Assembly (NCBI RefSeq): GCF_020166435.1
Contig: NZ_JAINZP010000024.1
Location: 1-63,537 of the forward strand
Direction of reading: 5' to 3'
Length of the DNA stretch: 63,537 nucleotides
Source: Pectobacterium versatile
GTDB taxonomy: Bacteria > Pseudomonadota > Gammaproteobacteria > Enterobacterales > Enterobacteriaceae
Shown here: positions 48,353-59,143 of the stretch, piece by piece
How positions within the stretch are numbered: position 1 is the stretch's first letter
How the letters are laid out: every line of letters starts with the position of its first letter
Made by a program: the position numbers and the translations under genes
Notes under the pieces: model-generated
What the model was told of the DNA's origin: nothing
Database searches by the model: none
Seen by the model: only the letters and a program-made list of their open reading frames with translations

Positions 48353-50455
48353 TCAGAACGAATAAGAGACGCTGCCGACGACACTACGCTCGGCACCGAA
48401 GTAGCAGAACTCCAGCGAGTTACAGGCCGCCACGTAGCGTTTGTCGGTCAGGTTGTTGACATTAAGCTGCGCACTTAGCCCTTTCAGACCGACCTTCGAG
48501 AGATCGTATCCCACCGCCATATCCACCAGCGTATAAGAAGGCAGCGTGTGAGTATTGGCACGATCGGAAGTCACACCGTTCACGTAACGCACGCCAGAAC
48601 CAAGCGTCAGACCGTCCAGCGGACCGCTTTTCACATCATAGCTGGCCCAGGCGCTGGCCTGATTGCGCGGCGCGTACACCGCACGTTTTCCTTGCTCGGC
48701 TACGCTGCTTTTCTTATAGCGAATATCCGTATAGGTATAGGCCGCTTGCAGACGCAGATTGTCGGTAATATGGCTCACGGCCTCCAGTTCCACCCCTTCA
48801 GACTCGATTTCACCCACGGAGCGATAAGGATCGTTAGGCTGAACTTTCGTCGCCACATTCTTCTGGTTAATACGGAATACCGACAGGCTGTATTGACCCT
48901 GAGAACCTTCAGGCTGATATTTCATCCCAGCTTCCCACTGCTTGCCTTTCATCGGTTCCAGCACGTTGCCGTTATCATCGGCGAAGCTGGTTGGCGTAAA
49001 GGCCGTAGAATAGCTGGCATACGGTGCCAAGCCATTATCAAATAGGTGGAGTAAGGCGGCGCGCGAGCTAAAGTTGTTTTTATCCAACTCACTGTGTGTG
49101 CCGTTGGTATGGTTAACGTGGGTCACTTTCACCCGATCATGGCGACCGCCCAGCGTTAAGCGCCAGCGCTCCCAGCTCATTTGATCCTGCATATAGATGC
49201 CCGTTTGTTGCAGCTTGTGCTTTTCCAGCGTGCCAGACATGGCCGTTGGGCCCGAACCGTAGACAGGGTTAAACGCATCGATCGCAGGGAAAGAACCCGA
49301 AGGCCAGTCCACATTATTATTACGCTGCTGATAGTCGATTCCCACCAGCAGACGGTGGTTCACCGCACCGGTATCCACGCTGCCATCGAGCTGATTATCT
49401 AACGTTAACGCAGACAGCGACTCACGGGAACCCGAGTAGTAACGGGTCAGCGTGTCGGCGTTAGGCTGCGTCCAACCATAGGCGTACACCTGATCCAAGT
49501 GCACTTTGGTACGCAGATAACGCACTTTTTGACGTACCGCCCAACCGCTATCAAAACCATGCTCAAAGTTGTATCCCACCATGTTTTGCTTACGGTCGTA
49601 TTTCTCATAATTCTCTTCCCCTTCATAGAAGGTGTTCGAGATTTTCTGCCCGTTATGCGCCACCACGGTGCCTTCATACGGTAAACCCGAATGGCTGCCG
49701 CCCTCAGGATCGCGTTGCAGATAAGCCATAAATTCCAGACGAGTTTTGTCGGAAATCCGCCACAGCAGGCTAGGCGCAATCGCATAGCGCTCTTCTTTCA
49801 GCGGCCCAAATTGGGTATCCGCCTCACGCACCATCCCGCCTAGGCGGAACGCAAAACGTTCGTCATCATCCAACGGACCGGTAACGTCGAACGCCGCACC
49901 ACGTTGTGCATTGTTGCCTGCGAACAGCTTGATCTGTCCGCTGCGATCGAACGACGGCTGACGGGAATTCAGCGCCACAATCCCGCCCGGAGAAGAACGC
50001 CCGTAGAGTACGGAAGCCGGGCCTCTGACCACTTCAATGCTGTCGAGGAACCAGGGATCGATAACCAGTGAGCTATGGGAGTTGGTATCCCCCATCATCT
50101 TCAGCCCGTCGAGATAGACGTTATCGAGACTGCCATCGGAAAAGCCGCGCAATACCATGTAGTCGAAGCGGTTAGACGCGCCGATTTGGTTGTTATACAC
50201 GCCCGGCGTATAACCGACCGCCTGACGAACGCTGGTCGCACCCTGCTCCTGAATCTGGTCGCGCGTAATGATAGAAACGGCCTGAGGAGTCTCAATATCG
50301 GGCGTTTCCAGCTTGGTTGCACCACGTTGTGTTTGAGACGTCACAACTAGCGTCTCGCCCTGAGAAGAAGATGGCGTATCCTGCGCGAGTGCCGACACCG
50401 TCAATCCACTGGTGAAACAGCCAACCACCAGCGCCAGCCGCGTTTTTCTGAACAT
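48353..50455 (-). CDS. TonB-dependent hydroxamate siderophore receptor (FoxA/FhuA-like)
   Basis: A 700-aa outer-membrane receptor. The signal peptide ends SALA. A TonB box-like ETLVVTSQ follows, then a plug domain (PDIETPQAVSIITRDQIQEQGA ... VRGPASVLYGRSSPGG, about 50-170) and a 22-strand barrel ending GAERSVVGSVSYSF with the terminal Phe. The Cys pair ACNSLEFC near the end is typical of ferrichrome/ferrioxamine receptors. ATG 50455 was chosen because GGAG lies 6 bases upstream. A Fur-box-like site precedes it, and an AraC regulator is upstream on the same strand. FoxA-like ligand choice is inference. Confidence 0.88.
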   Translation of the reverse strand: MFRKTRLALVVGCFTSGLTVSALAQDTPSSSQGETLVVTSQTQRGATKLETPDIETPQAVSIITRDQIQEQGATSVRQAVGYTPGVYNNQIGASNRFDYMVLRGFSDGSLDNVYLDGLKMMGDTNSHSSLVIDPWFLDSIEVVRGPASVLYGRSSPGGIVALNSRQPSFDRSGQIKLFAGNNAQRGAAFDVTGPLDDDERFAFRLGGMVREADTQFGPLKEERYAIAPSLLWRISDKTRLEFMAYLQRDPEGGSHSGLPYEGTVVAHNGQKISNTFYEGEENYEKYDRKQNMVGYNFEHGFDSGWAVRQKVRYLRTKVHLDQVYAYGWTQPNADTLTRYYSGSRESLSALTLDNQLDGSVDTGAVNHRLLVGIDYQQRNNNVDWPSGSFPAIDAFNPVYGSGPTAMSGTLEKHKLQQTGIYMQDQMSWERWRLTLGGRHDRVKVTHVNHTNGTHSELDKNNFSSRAALLHLFDNGLAPYASYSTAFTPTSFADDNGNVLEPMKGKQWEAGMKYQPEGSQGQYSLSVFRINQKNVATKVQPNDPYRSVGEIESEGVELEAVSHITDNLRLQAAYTYTDIRYKKSSVAEQGKRAVYAPRNQASAWASYDVKSGPLDGLTLGSGVRYVNGVTSDRANTHTLPSYTLVDMAVGYDLSKVGLKGLSAQLNVNNLTDKRYVAACNSLEFCYFGAERSVVGSVSYSF

Positions 50456-50480
50456 GGGAATCTCCACAGACCTTATTATT

Positions 50481-50499
50481 GTAAATAAGAATTATTACC
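50481..50499 (-). promoter_or_regulatory. Fur-box-like site upstream of the siderophore receptor
   Basis: On the minus strand GGTAATAATTCTTATTTAC matches the 19-bp Fur consensus at about 12 positions. It lies 26 bp upstream of the start codon, where Fur-Fe would block transcription. Confidence 0.6.
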
Positions 50500-50659
50500 G
50501 TTTTCGGTCTGGCGATAGCTATGCGCAGTGACAGCTTACGTATGCGCAATGACAAAACGGGAACTCAGCGAGAAAAACCCAGATGAGCGGCACGGCGGAA
50601 AAGTCAGACGTAAAGGGTCAATGAGTTGATATGGATTGATGTTGATAAGGAAGGAAACG

Positions 50660-51616
50660 TTAGCTGACCATGCGCACATCGCTCGGCGCCATACCGTAAC
50701 GCCGCCGGAAAGCCGTGGCAAAGTTGGTGGCGTGCTGGTAACCCGACATCCAGGCCGCCTGCTGAACGCTGTATCCCTGCACCAGATAGCATCGAGCTAG
50801 TTCCAGCCGGCAGTCACGCAGGTAGTCAAAAACCGAATGACCATACGCCTGACGGAACTTGGTACGCAGGCTACTGGTGCTCATCGCGGCCATCTGCGCC
50901 AGTTCATTGAGGGTGTACTCTTTTTCAGGCTGTTGCGCCAGAAGCCGCCGAACGTTCTCCAGTCGATCCTGTTCGCCGGGCGGGGGCAATACGCGCCGTT
51001 CTCCCCCACGTTGCCCGAATGACAGACCTTGCCCTAGCAACTGTAGCATCACACCTTCCAGCATCAGTTGGCGCGATAATCCCGGCACGGTATTTTCCAG
51101 CGCGTGCTGCAACCCAGATAATAAATAGCCGGGAACCTGCCATAAAAACGTCGGATTACCGCCCTGTTCCCACTCGCTCAGCAGCGAGCCCAACAGCGGA
51201 TCCAAAGCGAAAGTGGTGGGAAAAATACCCAGCGACACGGTACGAAGGTGACAGTCCGCAAGGTGGCTGGCGTTCATGACTAACGGGTCACCCAGCCGGG
51301 TGCTGAATGCCATACCTGAGCGCACAACAAATTCCTTGCCGTTCAGACGCAGCGCGACACGACCTTCCAGCACAACCAGTGTATAGAACGGACAGCAATG
51401 CAAAGACGTCGATTCGTAAGGCTGCAACACGCGCACGTTAGAATTCGTCAGGCAAATCCCGGAGGACAGCGTCATCTCTTCGACATCACCCTGCACCACG
51501 ATACGCTTTTCTTTCGCGCGCTCACGGCAGGACGATAGCTGCGGGAAGTGGTAATCAATCCCGTAACGTTCACCGATGTCGAAGAAATCCTCAATGGAAA
51601 AGAGTCGTTTTAGCAT
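50660..51616 (-). CDS. AraC-family regulator of siderophore uptake (PchR-like)
   Basis: A 318-aa activator. The N-terminal effector domain (about 1-210) is followed by two AraC helix-turn-helix motifs: YTLNELAQMAAMSTSSLRTKFRQAYGHSVFDYLRD and ARCYLVQGYSVQQAAWMSGYQHATNFATAFRRRYG (about 230-315). This layout is that of PchR-type regulators, which sense a ferric siderophore and switch on the receptor gene. It lies 205 bp upstream of the receptor on the same strand and has its own Fur-like site. Target and ligand are inferred from context. Confidence 0.87.
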   Translation of the reverse strand: MLKRLFSIEDFFDIGERYGIDYHFPQLSSCRERAKEKRIVVQGDVEEMTLSSGICLTNSNVRVLQPYESTSLHCCPFYTLVVLEGRVALRLNGKEFVVRSGMAFSTRLGDPLVMNASHLADCHLRTVSLGIFPTTFALDPLLGSLLSEWEQGGNPTFLWQVPGYLLSGLQHALENTVPGLSRQLMLEGVMLQLLGQGLSFGQRGGERRVLPPPGEQDRLENVRRLLAQQPEKEYTLNELAQMAAMSTSSLRTKFRQAYGHSVFDYLRDCRLELARCYLVQGYSVQQAAWMSGYQHATNFATAFRRRYGMAPSDVRMVS

Positions 51617-51754
51617 GAGCGGGAAGATACCCTCATCCTGTTTAACGCCCAGAATCAGGCCTGCGGTTAGTGGAAATGACGTGACGCAGCGACGTATTCG
51701 CTACAGAGATCGTTATTCACCTTATCATTGCGTAGCGAGCGCATCAATAAGACT

Positions 51755-51773
51755 GATAACTATTCTCATTGAA
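51755..51773 (-). promoter_or_regulatory. Fur-box-like site upstream of the AraC regulator
   Basis: GATAACTATTCTCATTGAA (plus strand) matches the Fur consensus at about 12 of 19 positions. It lies 139 bp before the AraC start codon. Confidence 0.55.
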
Positions 51774-51821
51774 ATGCATTCTAAATCCTGAACACCTTAG
51801 TTAGCGTAGGGAAGGTTCTTT

Positions 51822-52076
51822 GGCTGGCATCAGAAATCATGCTGAGGTATCAGTGAACGCCGAGTGAGCGACAGGACGTCGCGAAAGCCAGTGCCGCGTA
51901 GGGAACGCGTCACTGGCGGCTCGATAAGCGTTCAATGATTCCGAAGGCACCGCGTAGCGGCAGGATTTCAGCCAATAGCCTGGGTACATAGGGCAAGCGG
52001 CGTTTGAGCTGCCCTATGTCGGGCGTGGCGCTAGTGTCACAGAGAAAAATGTGGCTCATCACGCACGAAACGCCCA
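51822..52076 (+). repeat. structured intergenic repeat, copy 2
   Basis: Second copy of the ~260-bp repeat. Its outer stem is TGAACGC/GCGTTCA (where the others have GACCGC/GCGGTC), and its long 3' stem is CATAGGGCA/TGCCCTATG (51987-51995, 52010-52018). Both sides of each stem changed together. It lies between the AraC gene and the 3' end of metH. Confidence 0.85.
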
Positions 52077-52129
52077 CCCTGCAATACATAATTCAGACAA
52101 CAATATCAGTAAGTCACTTACTCAATTCC

Positions 52130-55100
52130 TTAATCCGCATCATAGCCCAAATTCGGCGCCAGCCAGCGCTCAACCTCGCTCACATCCATCCCTTTACGTA
52201 CCGCGTAATCTTCCACCTGATCGTGCTGGATTTGAGCGACGGCAAAGTATTTGCTGTCAGGATGGCTGAAATACCAGCCGGATACTGACGCACTCGGCCA
52301 CATGGCATAGGATTCGGTGAGCTTCATGCCGGTGTGTTTTTCCACCTCCAGCAGTTTCCAGATTTGTAATTTCTCCGTGTGGTCTGGACAAGCCGGATAG
52401 CCTGGTGCGGGACGAATACCCTGATAACTCTCACGAATCAGCAGCTCATTACTCAGGTTCTCATTTGGCACATAGCCCCAATAAACCCTACGCACGCGCT
52501 CGTGCAAATATTCCGCAAAAGCTTCCGCCAGACGGTCAGAGATCGCCTTCACCATGATCTTATTGTAATCATCATGCTGAACGTCCCACAGATCGGCCAA
52601 CGTATCCTCTTCCAACCCGCCGGTCACCGCAAAGGCTCCCAAATAATCCGGCTTGCCGCTGGATTTCGGTGCAACAAAATCAGATAGACAGTAGTTCGGG
52701 AAATCGGTTTTTTCCGTCTGTTGACGCAGGTGATGACTGACTGACAGCACCGTTTCACGCCGTTCATCGGTATAAATCACCACGTCATCGCCAACGCGGT
52801 TCGCTGGGAATAGGCCTACCACGCCACGGGGATTCAGTGCGCCGCGTGCGGATAAGTCGTCCAGCATCACATTGGCATCGGCAAACAGGCGCTTGGCCTC
52901 GTCACCCACCACCTCATCTTCCAGAATGCGAGGATATTTTCCGGCCAGCGACCAGGTCATAAAGAATGGCGTCCAGTCGATGTAGTTGCGCAGTGTTTCA
53001 ATGCTGGCCGTCACTTCCTGGACACCCAGACGATGCGCAACCGGCGGCGTGTAGTTTTCCCAATCCAGATCGGAGGCGTTAGCACGAGCCGCTTCCAGCG
53101 TCACGGGCGGCGTTCTCGGTTTTTTACGCGCGTGCTGAATACGCACGGTTTCATACTCTTTACGAGTGCGCGCAACAAAGTCGGCATACTGCGTACTGGA
53201 CAGCAGGGCCGACACCACACCAACAGAGCGCGAGGCATTCTGCACGTAGACTGTTAGGCCGCTATAGTTCTGCTCAATCTTCACAGCGGTATGCGCTTTA
53301 GAGGTCGTCGCGCCGCCAATCAGCAGCGGCAGCGTGAAGCCCTGACGCTCCATCTCTTTCGCCACGTTGACCATTTCATCCAGCGACGGTGTAATCAGCC
53401 CGGACAGCCCGATGATATCGACATTCTCTTCACGCGCGGTCTTCAGGATTTTATCCGTCGGCACCATTACGCCAAGATCGATAATTTCGTAGTTGTTACA
53501 TTGCAGCACCACGCCGACAATATTCTTGCCGATATCGTGGACGTCACCTTTTACGGTCGCCAGCAGGATTTTCCCAGCGGAAGAACCTTTGTCTTTGCTA
53601 GCATCAATATAGGGTTCGAGATAGGCCACCGCCTGCTTCATCACACGGGCGGATTTCACTACCTGTGGCAAAAACATTTTCCCCGCACCGAACAGGTCGC
53701 CGACCACGTTCATTCCGTCCATCAGCGGGCCTTCGATCACCTCGATCGGCCGCGTCGCCTGCTGTCGCGCTTCTTCGGTATCCAGCTCGATGAATTCGGT
53801 AATACCTTTAACCAGTGAATACTCCAGACGCTTCCTCACGTCCCAGCCACGCCATTCCGCCTGCGTTTTGCTGCCTTCATCTTCCGTTTTGCTGCCGCGA
53901 TATTTTTCTGCCAGATCGAGCATACGTTCGGTAGCATCGCTGCGACGGTTAAGGATTACATCTTCAACGGCATCGCGCAGCTCAACAGGGAGATCGTCAT
54001 AGATCGCCAACTGGCTGGCGTTCACGATCCCCATGTCCATCCCATTGCGGATCGCGTAATACAGGAAGACGGCGTGGATCGCCTCACGGACCAGATCGTT
54101 ACCACGGAATGAGAAGGAAACGTTGGATACGCCGCCGGAGATCATCGCATGCGGTAGCTGCGCCTTGATGTCCGCACAGGCTTCGATGAAATCCACCGCG
54201 TAGTTGTTGTGCTCGTCGATCCCCGTTGCCACGGCGAAAATGTTTGGGTCGAAAATAATGTCTTCCGGCGGGAAGCCGACTTCTCCCGTCAGGATGCGGT
54301 ACGCCCGGCTACAAATTTCAATTTTACGCGCGCGGGTATCTGCCTGCCCGACTTCATCGAAGGCCATCACTACCACGGCGGCGCCATAGCGCCGCACCAG
54401 CTTAGCGTGATGGATAAAGGCCTCAACGCCTTCCTTCATGGAGATTGAGTTAACAATCCCTTTGCCCTGAATGCATTTAAGCCCTTTCTCAACCACATCC
54501 CATTTTGAGGAGTCGATCATGATCGGCACACGGGCGATATCAGGCTCACCGGCAATCAGATTCAGGAAACGGATCATCGCCGCTTCCGCATCCAGCATGC
54601 CTTCATCCATATTGATATCGATGATCTGCGCGCCGCTTTCCACCTGCTGACGGGCGACATCCAGCGCTTCGTTGTATTTTTCTTCTTTTATCAATCGTTT
54701 AAAACGTGCGGAGCCGGTGACATTCGTCCGCTCCCCGACGTTAACAAACAGGGTGTTGGCATCGATATTCAGCGGTTCCAGGCCAGATAAACGGCAGGCC
54801 ACCGGGATCTCCGGCAGCTTACGCGGCGGCACGCCTTCCACCACTTTCGCCATCGCGGCAATGTGCGCAGGTGTCGATCCACAGCAACCGCCAACGATAT
54901 TCAGGAAGCCGGATCGCGCCCATTCTCCGATATGTTTCGCCATATCGGCCGGATCCAGATCGTATTCCCCGAAGGCATTAGGCAGCCCCGCATTCGGATG
55001 TGCGCTCACATAGCATTCTGAAATACGTGATAGTTCAGCGACATACTGGCGCAGCTCATCCGGCCCCAATGCACAGTTCAGGCCGAAGGAAAGCGGACGG

Positions 55101-55813
55101 GAATGACGCAGGGAATTGTAAAAGGCTTCCGTGGTTTGACCGGACAGCGTACGCCCTGACGCATCCGTGATCGTGCCGGAAATCATCACGGGCAGCACGA
55201 TCCCTAACGCTTCAAATTCACTTTCGACGGCGAAACTCGCCGCTTTAGCATTCAAGGTATCGAAAATAGTTTCGATCATGATCAGATCGACACCGCCCGC
55301 GATCAAGGCGCGTGTCGATTCGCGATACGCTTCCACCAGTTGATCAAAACTCACGTTACGAAACGCGGGATCGTTAACATCGGGGGAGATCGACGCGGTG
55401 CGGTTTGTCGGGCCAAGCACACCGGCAACATAACGTGGCTTATCCGGCGTTAAGGCAGTCCATTTGTCCGCGCTGGCACGCGCCAGCTGTGCGGCGACGG
55501 TGTTGATTTCCGCCGACAGCGCTTCCATATCATAGTCCGCCATCGCAATGGTGGTGGAGTTGAAGGTGTTGGTTTCGAGAATATCGGCACCGGCTTCCAG
55601 ATAGGCGTCATGGATTTCACTAATCACCTGCGGCTTGGTCAGCACTAGCAGATCGTTATTTCCTTTCACATCGCTCGGCCAGTCAGCAAAGCGCGCACCG
55701 CGATAATCTACTTCCTGCAGGCGATAACCCTGAATCATGGTACCCATACCACCATCCAGCACCATAATGCGTTGCGCCAACTGACGCCGCAATTCGTCTA
55801 CCCGATTACTCAC
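52130..55813 (-). CDS. metH: cobalamin-dependent methionine synthase
   Basis: A 1227-aa modular enzyme, the exact E. coli length, that methylates homocysteine from methyltetrahydrofolate. Modules in order: homocysteine/zinc domain ([16 protein letters not shown] start; zinc Cys in NCALGP and GGCCGS), folate domain ([22 protein letters not shown] region), B12 domain with the cobalt-binding [11 protein letters not shown], and the AdoMet reactivation domain ([15 protein letters not shown]). GTG 55813 was chosen because [12 protein letters not shown] matches the family start; the frame stays open upstream into the ERIC repeat. It is divergent from iclR. Confidence 0.97.
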   Translation of the reverse strand: MSNRVDELRRQLAQRIMVLDGGMGTMIQGYRLQEVDYRGARFADWPSDVKGNNDLLVLTKPQVISEIHDAYLEAGADILETNTFNSTTIAMADYDMEALSAEINTVAAQLARASADKWTALTPDKPRYVAGVLGPTNRTASISPDVNDPAFRNVSFDQLVEAYRESTRALIAGGVDLIMIETIFDTLNAKAASFAVESEFEALGIVLPVMISGTITDASGRTLSGQTTEAFYNSLRHSRPLSFGLNCALGPDELRQYVAELSRISECYVSAHPNAGLPNAFGEYDLDPADMAKHIGEWARSGFLNIVGGCCGSTPAHIAAMAKVVEGVPPRKLPEIPVACRLSGLEPLNIDANTLFVNVGERTNVTGSARFKRLIKEEKYNEALDVARQQVESGAQIIDINMDEGMLDAEAAMIRFLNLIAGEPDIARVPIMIDSSKWDVVEKGLKCIQGKGIVNSISMKEGVEAFIHHAKLVRRYGAAVVVMAFDEVGQADTRARKIEICSRAYRILTGEVGFPPEDIIFDPNIFAVATGIDEHNNYAVDFIEACADIKAQLPHAMISGGVSNVSFSFRGNDLVREAIHAVFLYYAIRNGMDMGIVNASQLAIYDDLPVELRDAVEDVILNRRSDATERMLDLAEKYRGSKTEDEGSKTQAEWRGWDVRKRLEYSLVKGITEFIELDTEEARQQATRPIEVIEGPLMDGMNVVGDLFGAGKMFLPQVVKSARVMKQAVAYLEPYIDASKDKGSSAGKILLATVKGDVHDIGKNIVGVVLQCNNYEIIDLGVMVPTDKILKTAREENVDIIGLSGLITPSLDEMVNVAKEMERQGFTLPLLIGGATTSKAHTAVKIEQNYSGLTVYVQNASRSVGVVSALLSSTQYADFVARTRKEYETVRIQHARKKPRTPPVTLEAARANASDLDWENYTPPVAHRLGVQEVTASIETLRNYIDWTPFFMTWSLAGKYPRILEDEVVGDEAKRLFADANVMLDDLSARGALNPRGVVGLFPANRVGDDVVIYTDERRETVLSVSHHLRQQTEKTDFPNYCLSDFVAPKSSGKPDYLGAFAVTGGLEEDTLADLWDVQHDDYNKIMVKAISDRLAEAFAEYLHERVRRVYWGYVPNENLSNELLIRESYQGIRPAPGYPACPDHTEKLQIWKLLEVEKHTGMKLTESYAMWPSASVSGWYFSHPDSKYFAVAQIQHDQVEDYAVRKGMDVSEVERWLAPNLGYDAD

Positions 55814-55855
55814 GCGAACCCCATTCCCAGCCAATAAATACGATATGTAGTGTCT

Positions 55856-56052
55856 ATACCCAAAATAATCCGAGTTGCATGCAGGCGGCAACCGCACGAA
55901 TCCCCAGGAGCTTACATAAGTAAGTGACTGGGGTGAGTAAGGACAAATCGGCTAAGCCGATTTGAACGTCGCTTGCGGCGGCTCTTCAGAGCGAGGCTCA
56001 GAGAGCCGAGTATTGCCAACGCACATGTAGCTTGGAGTATGACGGGTATATC
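55856..56052 (+). repeat. ERIC element, long copy
   Basis: It has the left end CTATACCCAAAATAATCCGAG, the ERIC core CCCCAGGAGCTTACATAAG with GTAAGTGACTGGGGTGAG (55898-55938), hairpins AAATCGGC-TAA-GCCGATTT and GCTC-TTCA-GAGC, and the right end GTATGACGGGTAT. The ends are inverted repeats of each other. Compared with the copy at 37146 the stems carry paired changes. It lies in the metH-iclR divergent promoter region. Confidence 0.9.
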
Positions 56053-56198
56053 CTAGCATAAGTTATGAGCACGCTAACGCCGTGTAGCATGAGACTTTTT
56101 CAGATCATTCGCCGATAAAAAGCGCAGAGAAAGAAGAGTTGCATTCTGTGGTAAAAAAACGAAAATCAATTCCATAACCCTAAAAAGGAATCGACGCC

Positions 56199-57029
56199 AT
56201 GACGCCACCAGAGCCAGCCAAACGCGGGAAGAAACCCAGAGCCAGTACGGGCACCACCGCGCAGCCAACCGGGCAGGTTCAGTCGCTGACCCGTGGCCTG
56301 ACGCTGCTTGAATATATCGCCAAAGCAAACGGCAGCGTGGCACTAACCGATCTCGCTCAACAGGCCGGTTTACCGAATTCCACGACCCACCGCCTGCTCA
56401 CCACCATGCAGCAACAGGGCTTTGTGCGTCAGGTTGGCGACTTGGGGCTGTGGACGATTGCTTCACACGCGTTTATCGTCGGCAGCAGCTTTCTGCAAAG
56501 CCGCAACCTGCTGGCCATTGTGCATCCGATACTACGCAAGCTAATGGAAGATTCTGGCGAAACTGTCAATCTGGCCGTGCTCGATCAGACCGACAGTCAG
56601 GCGATCATCATCGATCAGGTGCAATGTACGGCGCTGATGCGCATGTCCGCCCCTATCGGCGGTAAATTACCGATGCATGCCTCTGGTGCCGGAAAAGCGT
56701 TTCTGGCGCATTTACCTGATGCTCAGGTCACCCAACTGCTGCACAAGAAAGGGCTGCATGGCTACACGCCACACACATTTAGCTCGCCACAAGCCCTGAA
56801 AGAAAACCTGTCTCTGATTCGCAAACAGGGCTATTCGTTTGATGACGAAGAGCACGCGCTGGGGCTACGCTGTATCGCGGCCTGTATTCTGGATGAACAT
56901 CACGAAGCCTTCGCCGCCATTTCCATCTCTGGCCCCGTGTCGCGCATCACGGACGACCGTGTCACAGAACTCGGCGCACTGGTGATCAAAGCGGCGAAAC
57001 AGGTCATGCAGGAATACAGCGGGTTATGA
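56199..57029 (+). CDS. iclR: glyoxylate-shunt repressor IclR
   Basis: A 276-aa repressor of aceBAK. The basic N-terminus KRGKKPRAS is followed by the winged helix (VALTDLAQQAGLPNSTTHRLLTTMQQQGFVRQVG, about 45-85) and the effector-binding GAF-like domain (MSAPIGGKLPMHASGAGKAFLAHL; CIAACILDEHHEAFAAISISGP). It responds to glyoxylate and pyruvate in E. coli. ATG 56199 has AGGA 10 bases upstream. It is convergent with aceK, with a structured repeat between. Confidence 0.96.
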   Translation: MTPPEPAKRGKKPRASTGTTAQPTGQVQSLTRGLTLLEYIAKANGSVALTDLAQQAGLPNSTTHRLLTTMQQQGFVRQVGDLGLWTIASHAFIVGSSFLQSRNLLAIVHPILRKLMEDSGETVNLAVLDQTDSQAIIIDQVQCTALMRMSAPIGGKLPMHASGAGKAFLAHLPDAQVTQLLHKKGLHGYTPHTFSSPQALKENLSLIRKQGYSFDDEEHALGLRCIAACILDEHHEAFAAISISGPVSRITDDRVTELGALVIKAAKQVMQEYSGL

Positions 57030-57076
57030 ATAACGAGTATTTCTCGTAATAAGAGCTTGTTATGACGAGTTTTACT

Positions 57077-57330
57077 ATTGCCCGGCGTGAAAATTATGCA
57101 GCGGTGAACTTGACCGCCGAGTGAGCGACAGGACGTCGCGAAAGCCAGTGCCGCGTCGGGAACGCGTCACTGGCGGCTCGACTAGCGGTCAAGAGCATCG
57201 ATGGGACCGCGTAGCGGCATAATTTAGTCGGAAGCCTGGGTTCGTAGGGCGGCGGCGACTGAGCCGCCCTACGTCGGGCGCGTATACGGTATCGCATGTG
57301 AATGGCAGGGGTGTGGCGCACGAAACGCCC
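57077..57330 (+). repeat. structured intergenic repeat, copy 3
   Basis: Third copy. The outer stem is CTTGACCGC/GCGGTCAAG and the long 3' stem is CGTAGGGCGGC/GCCGCCCTACG (57243-57253, 57263-57273). It lies in the convergent gap between iclR and aceK. The minus-strand frames across it resemble those in copy 1 and are not genes. Confidence 0.85.
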
Positions 57331-57367
57331 TCTGAGACAGAATAAATTAACGAATAACGAGCCACGC

Positions 57368-59095
57368 TTAAATTTCAACACGTTGACTAAAACGCTTCCT
57401 CCGCCGGTAGGCGTAAACATCCTCAATGTGCCCTTCCCTGATGCGCTGCTGTAGTGCTCGCCAGTAGTCCGCGCAAAACAGATCGCCGTGCATTTCCTCA
57501 AATAGCGTACGAATGTGACGGTCACTGCACAGGAAATGGGGGAACTCTTCGGGAAACACGTCATTCGGCGCGACGCTGTACCACGGCTCTGCGGCCAGTT
57601 CGTCCTCTGGGTGACGTGGCGGCGGTATTTTGCGGAAATTCACCTCAGTCATGTAGCAAATTTCATCGTAGTCATAAAAGACGACTCGCCCATGACGTGT
57701 GACGCCGAAATTCTTGAATAGCATGTCGCCGGGGAAAATATTTGCAGCAGCCAGCTGTTTGATGGCATTACCATACTCTTCAATCACATCGTGCAGCTGC
57801 TGTGCGTTTGCCTGTTCCAAATAAAGGTTCAGCGGCGTCATCCGGCGTTCCATATACAAATGTCGGATCACCAGTTGGTCGCCCAGATCCTCCAGTTTTT
57901 CCGGCACCTCCCGCCACAGCTCATCCAGCAACTCTGGACTGATGCGATGCTTATCAATGACGAAGTTTTCATATTCCTGCGTATCCGCCATGCGCCCGAC
58001 GCGATCGTGCTCTTTCACCAGTTGATAGCACGCCATGACCCGCTCGGCGCTCACCTCTTTCTGCGGCGCGAAACGATCTTTGATGACCTTAAATACGCGA
58101 TCGAAGGAAGGCAGCGTAAACACCAGCATCACCATACCTTTAACGCCGGGGGCGATAATGAATTGCTCTTTTGATTCGGCAATGTAGTGCAGATATTCGC
58201 GGTAATACTCAGTTTTACTGTGCTTCTGGCAGCCGATGGCCAGATACAGCTCCGCTGTCGTCTTCCCCGGTAAAATATCACGCAGCCAGGCCACCAGCGC
58301 CGACGGCAGGGGGGCATATACCATGAAGTAAGAACGGGCGAAACCAAACACAATGCTCGCGTCAGCCTGATTGGTTAAGCAGGTATCAATAAATAGCGCA
58401 CCGCGTTCGTTGTGGTGAATCGGCAGCAGGAACGGGAAAACACCGTCAGGGAGCGACAGTTTGCCCACCAGCCAGGCCGCTTTGTTACGATAAAACAGCT
58501 CATTCGCCACCTGTAACGTCGCGTGCTCAAGCAGCTCCGTTGAGAAGGTGCGCTGTAAATACGCCGTGATATAACCAATATCACGCGGCAAATCTTCCCA
58601 CGGTAAACGCAGCGGCACGTCACCCAGCAGCTTTTCCAGCATGCTCTGCCAGCCGTCACTGGGCACAAACGTCTTGGCGATAGGCCGGGGGATCTCACGA
58701 AATCGCTGTTCCGGCTGAGAACTGAAAACAAACAGTTTGTCAGGTGCCAGTTCCCGATGGTTAAACAGCCGACAGTAGACGGAATTGAAGAAACTCTCTG
58801 CAATCTCAAAACGCGGGTAGTCCGGCAGTAAGCGGGTATAGATATGCTTCACACGAGCCAAAAAATCCGCATCATCGCAGCGAATACCGGTAATACAGCG
58901 CAACTGTTCGACCACCAGACCAACGTGGTGATCGTATAAGTGAATACGCTGTTTCATTGCCTGTTGTACGGCGGGCCAGTCAGCCTGTTCAAAGCGCTGC
59001 TGTGCACCCGCTGTCACTTCGAGAAAACGTCCATATTGCGCATCAAACCCTTGCAGGATCGTTTGCGCCACCAGCTTTTCAAGGTCACGCGTCAT
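57368..59095 (-). CDS. aceK: isocitrate dehydrogenase kinase/phosphatase
   Basis: A 575-aa bifunctional enzyme that phosphorylates isocitrate dehydrogenase to send carbon into the glyoxylate shunt, and reverses this. Conserved features are [32 protein letters not shown] (ATP-binding region with the Lys near 335) and the catalytic [37 protein letters not shown]. Of two tandem ATGs (59098, 59095) the second has the better 6-base spacing from GGAG. It is last in aceBAK. The C-terminus is a few residues shorter than in E. coli. Confidence 0.96.
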   Translation of the reverse strand: MTRDLEKLVAQTILQGFDAQYGRFLEVTAGAQQRFEQADWPAVQQAMKQRIHLYDHHVGLVVEQLRCITGIRCDDADFLARVKHIYTRLLPDYPRFEIAESFFNSVYCRLFNHRELAPDKLFVFSSQPEQRFREIPRPIAKTFVPSDGWQSMLEKLLGDVPLRLPWEDLPRDIGYITAYLQRTFSTELLEHATLQVANELFYRNKAAWLVGKLSLPDGVFPFLLPIHHNERGALFIDTCLTNQADASIVFGFARSYFMVYAPLPSALVAWLRDILPGKTTAELYLAIGCQKHSKTEYYREYLHYIAESKEQFIIAPGVKGMVMLVFTLPSFDRVFKVIKDRFAPQKEVSAERVMACYQLVKEHDRVGRMADTQEYENFVIDKHRISPELLDELWREVPEKLEDLGDQLVIRHLYMERRMTPLNLYLEQANAQQLHDVIEEYGNAIKQLAAANIFPGDMLFKNFGVTRHGRVVFYDYDEICYMTEVNFRKIPPPRHPEDELAAEPWYSVAPNDVFPEEFPHFLCSDRHIRTLFEEMHGDLFCADYWRALQQRIREGHIEDVYAYRRRKRFSQRVEI

Positions 59096-59143
59096 CATGA
59101 TCTCCAGATGAGACCCGGCCAGCCAAACGCTGGCCGGGCAGGA

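Noticed and set aside
55814-55897. Longer N-terminus for metH
   Set aside because: The extra 28 codons run into the ERIC element and are not found in MetH; GTG 55813 gives the exact family length.
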